In this document: one piece after another, positions 1-8,153 of the stretch | How the letters are laid out: each line of letters opens with the position of its first letter | How positions within the stretch are numbered: position 1 is the first letter of the stretch | Assembly: GCA_045617625.1 (NCBI GenBank) | Contig: JAZLJA010000054.1 | Coordinates: forward strand, 1 to 34,715 | Direction: 5' to 3' | Length of the DNA stretch: 34,715 nt | From: Firm-04 sp045617625 | GTDB taxonomy: Bacteria > Bacillota > Clostridia > Oscillospirales > Ruminococcaceae | Position numbers and translations under genes: made by a program | The notes under the pieces: model-generated | Told to the model about the DNA's origin: nothing | Seen by the model: only the letters and a program-made list of their open reading frames with translations | Databases searched by the model: none

Positions 1-96
1 GTCGGCGGCGGCTTTTGCTTGCAGAGAATTTATATCTGCGATGCATTCATAATGTGGCTTTCATCTTTCGCAAAATGAATGCGGTATCATGGAAAA
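1..96. other. Unassigned left edge, downstream of the sigma-partner gene
   Basis: No gene can be supported here. An 8-bp inverted repeat (GCATTCAT near 44-51 and ATGAATGC near 74-81) could form a hairpin downstream of the minus-strand gene that ends at 97. It lacks a clear T-run, so I do not call it a terminator. Confidence 0.3.
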
Positions 97-2193
97 TCAG
101 GAAATCGGATTGATCGGTGTGCAGGTGAAGCCGTCTCTGCCGTAAACGACCCAGACCGAGCTTGTGCACAGGTCACCATTTTCATTATTGTATGAGAGAG
201 AGACATGATACTGATTGTCAACTTTGGTGATCTGCACCATGCAGGTGTTCTTGAGCGTTCTCGGGAGCATCGCGTATGCGTCGATGAAATCATAGTCGAA
301 ACGGCGGTCAAGGGGGTCATCGCTGAAATAGGTGTAATGGCTGCCCCAAGGGTCTTCGTAGATGCACACATGGTCGATCTTTGCGTGTTTTGCAGGCTTA
401 TAGGATGCAGAAAGCGGTCCGAATTCCGAATCCAGTGCAAGTGCGCGGATGTTTTCAAAGTCTCCGATGATATAATCGTGGAGTTCCTTATGCAGGGTAG
501 GTTCCTCAGCCACAGCGGCAGCGAACTTTTTCATTTCATACAATTCCTGCACGGAGGTTTCGGTGTTCCAGAAGTTTTCGCTTCCAAGGTTGATATAGTT
601 ATCCTTGCGAACAGGTTCATAGGGCGGGGTTGCGAGAATATCGGAGACAGGGTTGCCGTTCGTGTCAAGCGGTTTGAACAGGTCGTCTTCAAAATCCAGC
701 ATGGTGATGACGCCGTTTTCCTTGCGCAGCAGCATATGAACGGAATTGATGACGGCACGTTCTTCGCCCGAATGATTAACCGGCATGATCTGCATGCTGA
801 CCAGTACGGTTTTGAAATCATCTGTGGTGCAGATGACATGGAGGTTTTGTCCCATCGCTCGGCTTGCGGAGTAAAGGTCATTCTCATCATAGTGCGAGTA
901 GCCAAAGCCTGTAGAACGTTTCCAGACGGTTGCGATGCCGAGCGTAGTGTCGTAGGACATATCAAGTGCCATTTGTGTGCGCTGCACATCGGCCCAGCTC
1001 TGCATATATTCGTTGAGGCGTGCATTCTTCACATATGCAGAGAAATCAGGGTGTGTGACTTCGCCTTTGCGGAGCTCAATGCAGGTTTGTGCGAATTCAG
1101 AAGCAAAGAGCATGATATCGGAGTTGGTCATCTGATCGCCGTCATGCAGCGGATAGGATTGCTGCTCCATGATTTCCCCGACGCAATAGGGGGAGAAGTG
1201 ATTTGCAAATTCGACAAGCTGCTTTGCGGTGAGATCGTCAGGGGTCTGCATCAGGTCGAGCAAGCCGTATTTCTCCAAAGCGGGTGCGACCAGATAGCCG
1301 AACACTTCCACCATTGCATCGACCTGCTTGGGAGTCAGGGAATCATGGAGTGTATTCACGGCTGCTTCCGCCTGTGTATAGTAAAGTCTGCCGCTGCTCA
1401 GGATATCGCCGTACAGCTTGCCTTTCAGCTTGAGAACGTCCTCCAGAGCGATGCCTGCCGCTGCCGAGCCTTCCTCCTGCTTCATGGCATATACAAAGCA
1501 GGTGTCGAAATCGTTGATGGCAGCCTTGCGGGCGGTTGCCATTGCTTTCTTGAACGCCTGAGCGTCTGTTTTATTTGCTTTGTCGTAGATATCTCCGAAG
1601 TTGACACAACCAACGCTCGCGATGCCTTCGGGATTGCTGCCGTCGGGCAAGCGAGATTCAAGGTCAAGCAGTGCGCGGCGGAACTCGGGCTTTGCTTCAC
1701 CAAAATAGGAGATGAATCTGCCGTCAATATATATGTTGAGGAAGTCAGGCGATGTGACGTTTGCGATATAGGTGTATTTTTCGGCTTTTTCATCCCATGA
1801 GAAGTAGTTGCTGTTGAACTCCTCTTTGAGATTTTCGTTCGTCTCGATTTTTTCGGGGGTGGTGATGACGGTTGCCGTTGTGGCGGTGCTGTCAAGCGTT
1901 GTCACCGTGGAGATGACGGTTTGCTGGGTGTCGTTGTTGGTATCCGTGGTGGAAATATCGGTGCCGTCTGCGGGGGTGGTGACTTCACTGATGCTGGATT
2001 CACCGACGATATCGGGCTTTTCGCGTGTCAGTGCGTAGACGCCGACAGTGGCAATGACAAGTTCCGCGGCAACCACGGTCGTGATAATGGTGCGGGAAAT
2101 GCGGCGGTTTGTTTTCGGCACGGGCTGCATTCCGCGTTCAATGATATTGTCATCCAGTTGGCTGATTGCCTTACGAAGTGTTTCTTTTTTCAT
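97..2193 (-). CDS. One-TM membrane partner of ECF sigma factor (putative anti-sigma/sensor)
   Basis: This 698-residue protein has a short cytoplasmic N-terminus (MKKETLRKAISQLDDNII...), one membrane segment around residues 35-55 (VVAAELVIATVGVYALTR), a Thr/Ser-rich stretch, and a large presumably extracellular region of no family I recognise. It lies directly after the ECF sigma gene. A further ATG at 2215-2217 overlaps the sigma stop (ATGA), but ATG 2193 has the better Shine-Dalgarno (GAGAGGG, about 6 nt away) and matches the start of the paralogue at 31786. Anti-sigma function is inferred from gene order and topology. No RsgI or zinc anti-sigma (HxxxCxxC) motif was seen. The N-terminus and TM are shared with the 31786 gene and the ectodomain is not. 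Confidence 0.7.
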   Translation of the reverse strand: MKKETLRKAISQLDDNIIERGMQPVPKTNRRISRTIITTVVAAELVIATVGVYALTREKPDIVGESSISEVTTPADGTDISTTDTNNDTQQTVISTVTTLDSTATTATVITTPEKIETNENLKEEFNSNYFSWDEKAEKYTYIANVTSPDFLNIYIDGRFISYFGEAKPEFRRALLDLESRLPDGSNPEGIASVGCVNFGDIYDKANKTDAQAFKKAMATARKAAINDFDTCFVYAMKQEEGSAAAGIALEDVLKLKGKLYGDILSSGRLYYTQAEAAVNTLHDSLTPKQVDAMVEVFGYLVAPALEKYGLLDLMQTPDDLTAKQLVEFANHFSPYCVGEIMEQQSYPLHDGDQMTNSDIMLFASEFAQTCIELRKGEVTHPDFSAYVKNARLNEYMQSWADVQRTQMALDMSYDTTLGIATVWKRSTGFGYSHYDENDLYSASRAMGQNLHVICTTDDFKTVLVSMQIMPVNHSGEERAVINSVHMLLRKENGVITMLDFEDDLFKPLDTNGNPVSDILATPPYEPVRKDNYINLGSENFWNTETSVQELYEMKKFAAAVAEEPTLHKELHDYIIGDFENIRALALDSEFGPLSASYKPAKHAKIDHVCIYEDPWGSHYTYFSDDPLDRRFDYDFIDAYAMLPRTLKNTCMVQITKVDNQYHVSLSYNNENGDLCTSSVWVVYGRDGFTCTPINPIS

Positions 2194-2213
2194 GATGATT
2201 CCCTCTCTTCCAT

Positions 2214-2783
2214 TCATCTTGCGGTATCAAAACCGTTATCGTCCAGATATGCGGCGAGCTTTTTTCGCATCCGCAGCAGCACTGCGGCAATGCTGTTCTC
2301 CGACATATCAAATTCTTCTGCGAGTGTTTCAAGGCTGTCCGCCGCGTAATATCTGCGGACAAATAATTGCTGATTGCGCAGTTTCTGCTGATTCAGAAAA
2401 TCGCTGATTGCTTTGGCAAGCGCGGCAGCGTCGCACTGTTCTTCAGGCGAATCTTCTTTGGAACAAAGCACCTCAGCAAGTTCATCGAGTGAAACGGCCT
2501 CGGCTGAGGCAGCCCGTTTTTTCGCGGTCTGATATTCGAGCCGTTTCAGGGAAAGGTTGCGTGTGATCTTGCAGAGAAACGCGCATAAAAAAAGCGGTGT
2601 TTCGGGTGGGATGCGGTTCCATGCGGTCAGCAGGGTGTCGTTGACGACTTCCTCTGCGTCCTCATTGCTGTGCAGCATATTTCCTGCGATTTTGCGGCAG
2701 ATTTTCCCGTATTTGTTGAGCATTTCTGAAACGGCGGATTCTTTTCGTTCTTCCAGCTGAGCGAGAATTTCGCTGTCTTCCAT
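2214..2783 (-). CDS. ECF-type RNA polymerase sigma factor
   Basis: A 189-residue sigma-70 family protein of group 4 (ECF) size. Region 2 is visible as KIAGNMLHSNEDAEEVVNDT followed by the TAWNRIPPETP segment (about residues 32-65). Region 4 is the C-terminal helix-turn-helix (RRYYAADSLETLAEEFDMSE, about 143-162, then the LLRMRKKL helix). The start has an AGGAGG Shine-Dalgarno 7 nt upstream. Its stop overlaps the first possible ATG of the membrane partner, so the two are probably translationally coupled and the sigma may be held by that protein. It is clearly paralogous to the sigma gene at 31199: both begin MEDSEIL and share VEEVVNDTLLTAWNRIPPET or nearly so. The upstream region carries the CGTAC/GACGTC motif also found before the paralogue, which suggests autoregulation (inference). 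Confidence 0.9.
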   Translation of the reverse strand: MEDSEILAQLEERKESAVSEMLNKYGKICRKIAGNMLHSNEDAEEVVNDTLLTAWNRIPPETPLFLCAFLCKITRNLSLKRLEYQTAKKRAASAEAVSLDELAEVLCSKEDSPEEQCDAAALAKAISDFLNQQKLRNQQLFVRRYYAADSLETLAEEFDMSENSIAAVLLRMRKKLAAYLDDNGFDTAR

Positions 2784-2809
2784 GTGCTTTCCTCCTGTGC
2801 AGTGTTTTG

Positions 2810-2833
2810 GACGTCCTCACCCCATATGTACGG
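2810..2833 (-). promoter_or_regulatory. Putative ECF autoregulatory promoter element (CGTAC...GACGTC)
   Basis: On the minus strand, CCGTAC (2833-2828) is followed by ATATGGGGTGAG and GACGTC (2815-2810), 27 nt ahead of the sigma start. The same words with the same 18-nt start-to-start spacing occur twice before the paralogous sigma at 31199. CGTAC may be an ECF -10 element and the GACGTC palindrome an early transcribed or operator element. Those roles are inferred. Confidence 0.55.
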
Positions 2834-2912
2834 AATGCGGTTTTCATATGACGAAATATTTCAAAAAATATTTTTGGGGCGCAAAATGATTGGAGTGCTG
2901 TCCTACGTCTAT

Positions 2913-2959
2913 ATAAAACAAATCGCACAGGACAGATGTATCTGTCCTGTGCGATTTGT
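2913..2959 (-). terminator. Terminator of the tRNA operon
   Basis: A perfect 19-bp stem (2918-2936 with 2941-2959) closes on the tetraloop TGTA. Read on the minus strand it is followed by TTTTATAT, the layout of an intrinsic terminator, 15 nt beyond the tRNA-Cys 3' end. Confidence 0.85.
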
Positions 2960-2973
2960 CATATGATTTTGAG

Positions 2974-3044
2974 AGGCGCGAACCAGATTTGAACTGGTGA
3001 TCACGGTGTTGCAGACCATTGCCTTACCACTTGGCTATCGCGCC
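2974..3044 (-). tRNA. tRNA-Cys (GCA)
   Basis: Cloverleaf of 71 nt: acceptor GGCGCGA pairs with TCGCGCC, the anticodon loop CTGCAAC carries GCA (3010-3012 on the plus strand), the T arm is GGTTCAAATC-like, and the discriminator is T. CCA is not encoded. It is the last gene of a four-tRNA operon. Confidence 0.95.
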
Positions 3045-3052
3045 AAAAAAAT

Positions 3053-3128
3053 TGGAGCGGATTACGAGGCTCGAACTCGCTACCTCCACCTTGGCAAGGT
3101 GGCGCTCTACCAGATGAGCTAAATCCGC
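3053..3128 (-). tRNA. tRNA-Gly (GCC), CCA encoded
   Basis: Acceptor GCGGATT pairs with AATCCGC, the anticodon loop contains GCC in CTTGCCAAG, and the T loop is GTTCGAG. The 3' end reads TCCA, so this is the only tRNA of the four with a genomically encoded CCA. Confidence 0.95.
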
Positions 3129-3136
3129 TTCTTGAA

Positions 3137-3210
3137 CGACCTGGATGAGACTCGAACTCACGACCTCCGCCGTGACAGGGCGGCGTTCTAACCAACTGAA
3201 CTACCAGGCC
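3137..3210 (-). tRNA. tRNA-Asp (GTC)
   Basis: Acceptor GGCCTGG pairs with CCAGGTC (one G-T pair), the anticodon loop CTGTCAC carries GTC, and the discriminator is G, as expected for tRNA-Asp. CCA is not encoded; TTC follows. Confidence 0.95.
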
Positions 3211-3213
3211 ATA

Positions 3214-3286
3214 TGGGAACTACAGGGCTCGAACCTGTGACCCTCTGCTTGTAAGGCAGATGCTCTCCCAGCTGTGCTAAGCTCCC
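3214..3286 (-). tRNA. tRNA-Val (TAC)
   Basis: Acceptor GGGAGCT pairs with AGTTCCC, the anticodon loop CTTACAA carries TAC, and the discriminator is A. CCA is not encoded. It is the first gene of the operon. A 9-bp hairpin (AAGCATTCA/TGAATGCTT, 3291-3313) lies between the promoter and this tRNA and may be a processing leader. Confidence 0.95.
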
Positions 3287-3317
3287 TCATAAGCATTCAA
3301 CCGCTGAATGCTTTATT

Positions 3318-3346
3318 ATTATACTACAAGATTACGAAAATGTCAA
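3318..3346 (-). promoter_or_regulatory. tRNA operon promoter
   Basis: Consensus TTGACA (3346-3341) and TATAAT (3323-3318) separated by 17 nt on the minus strand, about 30 nt before tRNA-Val. Confidence 0.9.
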
Positions 3347-3387
3347 GCGATTTTCTAAAAAAATAATTATTTTTATATTTTAACGTA

Positions 3388-4269
3388 TTATCCCTTTTCT
3401 GCAGCCATTTCATGAATCTCATCCGGCGTGAACACATATTTGTTTGTGCAGAAATGGCAGCACACCTCGATTTCGGGCATTTCATTCGCCATGTCCTGCA
3501 ACGATTGTTTATCCAGCGAGCGCAGCATTTTCGCGGTGCGTTCCCGCGAGCAGTCGCAGCGATAGGCGGGAGTCGATTCGTCGAGCAGTTCGGCATCGAG
3601 CCCGTTCATCAGGCGGTTTGCGATGTCATCAGCGGTCATGCCCTGCTCCAAAAGCGCGGTGATGCTTGTGATATCGGCAAGATTGTGCTCAAGCTGCACG
3701 ATGCTTTCTTCGGGGGCAAACGGCAAAAGCTGAATCAGATATCCGCCTGCTTTTGCGACGGTCAGATCGGGATTGACCAGCACGCCGAGTCCGCAGGCAG
3801 ATGGAATCTGTTCACTCACGGCAAAATACTGTGTCACATCCTCAGCGATTTCGCCTGAAACGAGTCCGATTTGCCCTGAATAGGGTTCTTTCAGTCCAAG
3901 ATCCTTGATGACGTAAAGAGTGCCTTCTGTGCCGACTGCACCCGCGACATCGAGCTTGCCTTTTGCATTGAGGGGCAGTTCCACCAGCGGATTATCGATG
4001 CAGCTTTTGACATTTCCGTGATAATCGGCGACGGCGAGCAGAACACCCGCAGGTCCGCCACCATCGAGCCGCACGGTGACGGTGTCATCGGGATTTTTCA
4101 GATCGTAGCCGATGAGGGATGCCGCCATCGAAAGCCGCCCCAGAGCCGCTGTCACCACCGCAGAGGGATGATGTGTACGCTCCATTGCCGCGATCATTTC
4201 CGTTGCATCCAGCACCGAGCAGACGACTGCTCCGTTTGCTGATAAATACCGTTTCAAAATACCGTTCAT
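3388..4269 (-). CDS. hslO: Redox-regulated chaperone Hsp33
   Basis: This 293-residue protein matches Hsp33 over its full length. Hsp33 is a cytoplasmic holdase activated by oxidation, when a C-terminal zinc centre releases Zn and forms disulfides. The centre is present: C238-D-C240 (YRCDCSRE) and C271-H-F-C274. The N-terminal substrate-binding domain includes the conserved GxGPxG-like stretch DGGGPAGVLLAVADYHGNVK. The start ATG overlaps the stop of the upstream methyltransferase by 4 bp, so it is the last gene of the yerC-methyltransferase-hslO operon. No strong terminator follows, only an AT-rich palindrome, and the tRNA promoter starts about 40 bp downstream. Confidence 0.95.
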   Translation of the reverse strand: MNGILKRYLSANGAVVCSVLDATEMIAAMERTHHPSAVVTAALGRLSMAASLIGYDLKNPDDTVTVRLDGGGPAGVLLAVADYHGNVKSCIDNPLVELPLNAKGKLDVAGAVGTEGTLYVIKDLGLKEPYSGQIGLVSGEIAEDVTQYFAVSEQIPSACGLGVLVNPDLTVAKAGGYLIQLLPFAPEESIVQLEHNLADITSITALLEQGMTADDIANRLMNGLDAELLDESTPAYRCDCSRERTAKMLRSLDKQSLQDMANEMPEIEVCCHFCTNKYVFTPDEIHEMAAEKG

Positions 4270-5039
4270 GCCTGTGCTGCTTCCTTTCGTGCGATGTATA
4301 AGAGCCGTTCCGATTGTGCAGTCGGTTCGGCAAAGGTATCCCCGTCGAGCACTTCCAGCAGTGAAAATCCGCTGTCTGCGAGCATTTCCGCAAGCTGTTC
4401 GTGGGGGTGGATATGTTCTGTGAAGGTTTCGGTCATGCGTTCATAGAGTCCGTTTTCCTGCCGTTCAAAAAAGTCGAGCTGAATCTGCACAGGATAATCG
4501 GGCGCGTGGTCGTCAAGGACGTTCTGCCATACGCAGTATGCATCGGGCAGATCGTAGACAAAGCACTGTTCAGCAAGCACGGTGCGATGCTTATACGCAG
4601 TGTTGACGTCGAACAGAAACAGACCGTTCGGATTGGTGAACAATCCCACACGCGAAATAGTACGCGCCGCATCAGCCGCACTTGGCAGGTGATTGAGGCT
4701 GTCGAGGGTGCAGAGCGTCACGCTGACCGTGCCGAACAAATCGAGGCGGCGCATATCCTGCTGTAAATACTGGATGGGCAGTTCACTGTCGAATTTTTTG
4801 TCCAGCGCGATGTTGAGCATCTCCATCGAGCAATCCACGCCGATGACATCCCAGCCGCGCTTTGCCATTTCCTCGGCAAGCGAGCCTGTGCCGCAAGCCA
4901 GATCGAGGAGAATGTGGTCGGGCATATCGGGGGGCAGGTGTTTTTCGATGCAGGTTTGCAGATTTTCCGCACGTTCCGCATAGCCGACATTTTTCGTCAG
5001 CGCATCATAATACTGTGCAAACGCCGTATAACTGCGCAT
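4266..5039 (-). CDS. Class I SAM-dependent methyltransferase
   Basis: This 257-residue protein has a Rossmann-type SAM fold. Motif I is LLDLACGTG (residues 44-52), preceded by the N-terminal FAQYYDALT typical of small-molecule or RNA methyltransferases of this family. The acidic residue ending strand beta-2 is in GVDCSMEML (D69), and QQDMRRLDL supplies the motif III region. The substrate cannot be read from sequence. It starts 3 nt after the yerC stop and its own stop overlaps hslO, so the three are co-transcribed. Confidence 0.85.
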   Translation of the reverse strand: MRSYTAFAQYYDALTKNVGYAERAENLQTCIEKHLPPDMPDHILLDLACGTGSLAEEMAKRGWDVIGVDCSMEMLNIALDKKFDSELPIQYLQQDMRRLDLFGTVSVTLCTLDSLNHLPSAADAARTISRVGLFTNPNGLFLFDVNTAYKHRTVLAEQCFVYDLPDAYCVWQNVLDDHAPDYPVQIQLDFFERQENGLYERMTETFTEHIHPHEQLAEMLADSGFSLLEVLDGDTFAEPTAQSERLLYIARKEAAQA

Positions 5040-5042
5040 GGA

Positions 5043-5345
5043 TCAATCTTCCTTTTTGTCGCCCAGACGTTCAAACACAACGGCATAGCCGCCTGCGCCG
5101 TCGATGCTGAGGGAGCGGTTGACGCGGCTGATGGTTGCGGTGCTGGCGCCTGTCAGCTCCACGATTTCCGCGTATCTGCGTTCTTCCGAGAGCAGCTTTG
5201 CCACCTGATAGCGTTGAGAGATGGCTTTGAGTTCCTGGATGGTGCAGAGGTCGCGCAGGAAACGCCGCATTTCGTCTTTGCTTTCGAGGCAGAGCAGGGC
5301 TTCGTAGAGCGCGTCCATACTTTCGTCGTTGAGATAGTTGTGCAT
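5043..5345 (-). CDS. yerC: YerC/YecD-type TrpR-like DNA-binding protein
   Basis: A 100-residue protein matching the YerC/YecD branch of the TrpR-like superfamily. It has an N-terminal helical dimerisation part (DESMDALYEALLCLESKDEM) and a helix-turn-helix in RRYAEIVELTGASTATISRV (about residues 59-78). A longer frame reaches 5408, but the ATG at 5345 has GGAGGG six nt upstream and matches the usual family length. It leads the operon with the methyltransferase and Hsp33 genes. The regulated target is unknown. Confidence 0.88.
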   Translation of the reverse strand: MHNYLNDESMDALYEALLCLESKDEMRRFLRDLCTIQELKAISQRYQVAKLLSEERRYAEIVELTGASTATISRVNRSLSIDGAGGYAVVFERLGDKKED

Positions 5346-5386
5346 TGAAATCCCTCCATGTTCATGGTTGAAAATCTTCTTATCAC

Positions 5387-5415
5387 ATTTTAGCACACTA
5401 ACTTGCAAAAGTAAA
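5387..5415 (-). promoter_or_regulatory. Promoter of yerC operon
   Basis: TTTACT (5415-5410), a 17-nt spacer and TAAAAT (5392-5387) on the minus strand, 42 nt before the yerC start. The -35 is imperfect. Confidence 0.6.
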
Positions 5416-5449
5416 GCGTTTTTTGATATATTTCAAATATTTAACCACA

Positions 5450-5501
5450 TAAAAGCAAGAAACACCGCAGAATCCCACGAATGGTGGGGGATTCTGCGGT
5501 G
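5450..5501 (-). terminator. Probable terminator downstream of the aminotransferase
   Basis: A perfect 14-bp stem (CACCGCAGAATCCC at 5463-5476 with GGGATTCTGCGGTG at 5488-5501) and an 11-nt loop. On the minus strand it runs into a T-rich stretch (GTTTCTTGCTTTTA). It lies 150 nt after the aminotransferase stop and ahead of the yerC promoter. Confidence 0.6.
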
Positions 5502-5651
5502 CGACGGATGCGTAATATAGGCTGTGCAGCCGATAGGAAAGACAATAAGGAAACGAGGAACGGTACCTTTGGGGAATGGGTATCCCGTTCATTTAGACTC
5601 TTTTATCTCCAATTCTGCAATTACATTTCGCTGTGTCTTGCGGCGAAAACT

Positions 5652-6854
5652 TTATTTCTGATATGCCTTCGCCAGTTTCTCAAACGCAGGCAAACTGCGT
5701 TCGATCATTTCTGTTGTCACACAGTAGGCAATGCGCACAAAGCCCTTGCACCCGAAACTATCCGATGGCACAAGCAAAAGTTCGTATTCACGCGCTTTTT
5801 GACAGAATGCGTTGGCGTCAGCCTCCAGAGCCTCTATAAACAGATAGAACGCCCCGTCGGGGTGAATGCAGCGATAACCGTAATCGGTCAACGCCTGATA
5901 GAGCAGATCGCGGTTCTTGCGATACACCGACAAATCACCTGTTTTTCCGACGTTTTCCGCAACCACACGCTGTGCCAGACTCGGCGCACACACAAATCCG
6001 AGCGCACGGCCCGCGCCGCACACTGCCGCATAAAGCTCACGATTCTGCTGCATTTTCGGCGACACAACGATATAGCCGATGCGCTCACCCGGCAGCGAAA
6101 GCGATTTACTGAACGAATAGCAAACGAACGTATCATCGTACAAATTCGTCATATACGGCACGACTGCGCTCTCGTCGTAGACCAGTTCACGGTAGGGTTC
6201 ATCGGCGAGCAGATAGATCGGGTGACCGTATTCCGTCTCTTTTGCACGCAGGATATCGCAGAATTTACGCAGATTTTCCTCGGTGAAGATGACACCCGTG
6301 GGGTTGTTCGGTGTGTTGATGATGATTGCCTTGGTTGCAGGAGAGATCATCTCGGCAAACGCAGTCAGATTCATCTGGAACGTATCGGTATCTGCGGGGA
6401 TGACGGTGAATTTTGCGCCTGTTGTCTCCACAAACACGCGGTATTCGGGGAAGAACGGTGCAAAGGTCATGCATTCATCCTCGGGGGTGAGAATGGCGTT
6501 GAGGGTGACGGTCAGCGATGCCGCCGCGCCGCAGGTCATATAGATATCAGAAGCGGAAATGCCTGCCTGATAGCGTTTGTTGATGTCGTCCGCGATGGAT
6601 TTGCGAGTCGGCTCCGCACCGACGGCAGAGGTATAGCCGTGGAGCAGAACGGAATCGGTGTTGCGCAGCAGATCGAACATTGTTTCGTGGACGGAATCGG
6701 GGGCGGGGACACTGGGGTTGCCCAAGCTGAAATCGAACACGTTTTCTCTGCCGATCTCAGCGGCGCGTCGATTGCCGTATTCAAAAGTCTCACGAATGAC
6801 GGAGGGTGCCTGTCCGAGGGCAAGCATACGGGAATTATAGGGTTGGAATGCCAT
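5652..6854 (-). CDS. Class I/II PLP-dependent aminotransferase
   Basis: This 400-residue fold-type I enzyme is of the usual size. It has the substrate-side motif FSLGNPSVP (42-50), NPTG (184-187), DEPY (218-221) for the PLP pyridine nitrogen, and the Schiff-base lysine K250 in SFSKSLSLPGERIGY, which includes the phosphate-binding serine and arginine. It should transfer an amino group between an amino acid and a 2-oxo acid; aspartate or aromatic specificity cannot be decided. It has its own strong promoter at 6893-6921, inside the end of the preceding gene, so it is probably an independent unit. Confidence 0.9.
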   Translation of the reverse strand: MAFQPYNSRMLALGQAPSVIRETFEYGNRRAAEIGRENVFDFSLGNPSVPAPDSVHETMFDLLRNTDSVLLHGYTSAVGAEPTRKSIADDINKRYQAGISASDIYMTCGAAASLTVTLNAILTPEDECMTFAPFFPEYRVFVETTGAKFTVIPADTDTFQMNLTAFAEMISPATKAIIINTPNNPTGVIFTEENLRKFCDILRAKETEYGHPIYLLADEPYRELVYDESAVVPYMTNLYDDTFVCYSFSKSLSLPGERIGYIVVSPKMQQNRELYAAVCGAGRALGFVCAPSLAQRVVAENVGKTGDLSVYRKNRDLLYQALTDYGYRCIHPDGAFYLFIEALEADANAFCQKAREYELLLVPSDSFGCKGFVRIAYCVTTEMIERSLPAFEKLAKAYQK

Positions 6855-6892
6855 AAAATCAGCCTCATTTCTGATAAAATTCGTTCGTGTAT

Positions 6893-6921
6893 ATCATAGC
6901 AGATTTTGCGCGGAATGTCAA
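6893..6921 (-). promoter_or_regulatory. Aminotransferase promoter
   Basis: TTGACA (6921-6916), 17 nt, TATGAT (6898-6893) on the minus strand. The -35 overlaps the stop codon region of the upstream membrane-protein gene. Confidence 0.85.
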
Positions 6922-7955
6922 GCCGTTGTCACATCGCGGTGCAGCTTGAATACTGTGCCGCACACCGATATCAAAAGCATCAGTCCGCCTGCGATGCTGC
7001 CGATGCGGAATGTCGGATAGTCCATCACCGAAAACCCAAGTGCGTGCATTCTGCACAGGAAATACAAAGCCATTGCGGAAAGCAGCACGCCTGCGGTGAA
7101 CATCCCTGCATACAGCAGGAAAACCCATGCGCTTTTCTTGCGGCAGACGACGGCGTTTGTCAGGCAATCGGGTGCTGTCAGCGCGGGATTCTGCTGCAAA
7201 AATGCCTTTTGGTTGATATTTTCCGCAGGCAGCAAAACACCGTGATGCATGGTTTGGGTATGCGGACAGACCACCACGTTCACGAGATCATTTTTCTGAT
7301 AGATGCGATGGATGAAATGCGGGGTGATGTCTGTGCGGCAAACGGCGCCGTCACGCGGATAGACAATGGTGTAGGTGACGGTCTGGGCGTCGGGCACTTC
7401 ATGCTTGATATCGGAGACGCCGTCACGCACCACACGCTGTTTGATGATGCCTGTGCAGCACAAGCCGCGGCTGCGCAGCGTCGCATATCGCAGCAGCAAA
7501 ACGGAGATCAGCACTGCCATCAGCAGTGGAGCTGCAAGCAAAGCTCCGCAGACTGCAAGGAAAAAAAACACGCCGTCGCCAAAATGCAGATTGTCATGTG
7601 CCGCATAAAGGCAATCGACCATCTTCATCTCTGCGCCGTGAATGTCTGTGCTCTCCTGAAAATTCCGCACCCCGATGGGAACGTCATCGCCCACATGGAC
7701 TTTGTGCGGCACGGAGATCGTCTTGACAAATGTTGTGCCCTGATAGTCAAATGACACCTCCGCGGTGCTTTTGTTTCGTGCTGTGACATGGGCAGTCAAT
7801 GTTTCTGACACGGAAAGATACTGTGCCTCCTGTACGTGTTCGTCCACGAGTTTGAAGCCCATGAACGCCAGAACAAACCACGCAAGCCCGATGCAGACCA
7901 GTAAACACACCGCTGCGGTCAGTATTGCGGCAGAGCGTCGGGAAATCTGTTTCAT
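6918..7955 (-). CDS. Four-TM membrane protein with DUF3592-like segments
   Basis: This 345-residue protein has four hydrophobic segments: about residues 9-33, 126-155, 275-300 and 315-335. Two extracytoplasmic-like beta-rich stretches (around LSVSETLTAHVTARNKSTAE and RGLCCTGIIKQRVVRDGVSD) each resemble the DUF3592 pattern, in which a TM is followed by a small domain. That match is by eye and tentative. The frame continues to 8033, but the ATG at 7955 has AGGAGG 8 nt upstream and begins with a basic MKQISRRSA before the first TM. It is transcribed from its own promoter at 8008-8036. Function unknown. Confidence 0.7.
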   Translation of the reverse strand: MKQISRRSAAILTAAVCLLVCIGLAWFVLAFMGFKLVDEHVQEAQYLSVSETLTAHVTARNKSTAEVSFDYQGTTFVKTISVPHKVHVGDDVPIGVRNFQESTDIHGAEMKMVDCLYAAHDNLHFGDGVFFFLAVCGALLAAPLLMAVLISVLLLRYATLRSRGLCCTGIIKQRVVRDGVSDIKHEVPDAQTVTYTIVYPRDGAVCRTDITPHFIHRIYQKNDLVNVVVCPHTQTMHHGVLLPAENINQKAFLQQNPALTAPDCLTNAVVCRKKSAWVFLLYAGMFTAGVLLSAMALYFLCRMHALGFSVMDYPTFRIGSIAGGLMLLISVCGTVFKLHRDVTTA

Positions 7956-8007
7956 GGCAAAAACCTCCTGCTGCGCCGATCGCGCACCTGATTTTGATTT
8001 TCTGCTG

Positions 8008-8036
8008 TCATTATAACATATCGTGCCGTTCATGTC
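8008..8036 (-). promoter_or_regulatory. Promoter of the DUF3592-like gene
   Basis: TTGACA (8036-8031), 17 nt, TATAAT (8013-8008) on the minus strand, about 50 nt upstream of the start. Confidence 0.88.
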
Positions 8037-8088
8037 AAATCATAACGCAAATTGTGGGCAGGGAAGATCGGTTATGCATGCTTTTGGC

Positions 8089-8117
8089 TTGACATCTGCA
8101 AAGCCGCATGGTAGAAT
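8089..8117 (+). promoter_or_regulatory. Promoter of the acyltransferase/hydrolase gene
   Basis: TTGACA (8089-8094), 17 nt, TAGAAT (8112-8117). It is divergent from the 8008-8036 promoter. Confidence 0.85.
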
Positions 8118-8153
8118 AAAAATATCTGCTGTGAAAGGGGTGCAGTTCAGTCT

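Noticed and set aside
205..1800. 531-codon open frame on the plus strand
   Set aside because: It lies antisense to the sigma partner gene, has no ribosome site, and its Cys/His/Phe-rich composition is typical of a reverse-strand shadow of a GC-moderate gene.
5545..5580. Possible third copy of the 27447/30288 repeat near CCTTTGGGGAATGGG
   Set aside because: Only a short core matches and the flanks do not align; chance similarity is not excluded.
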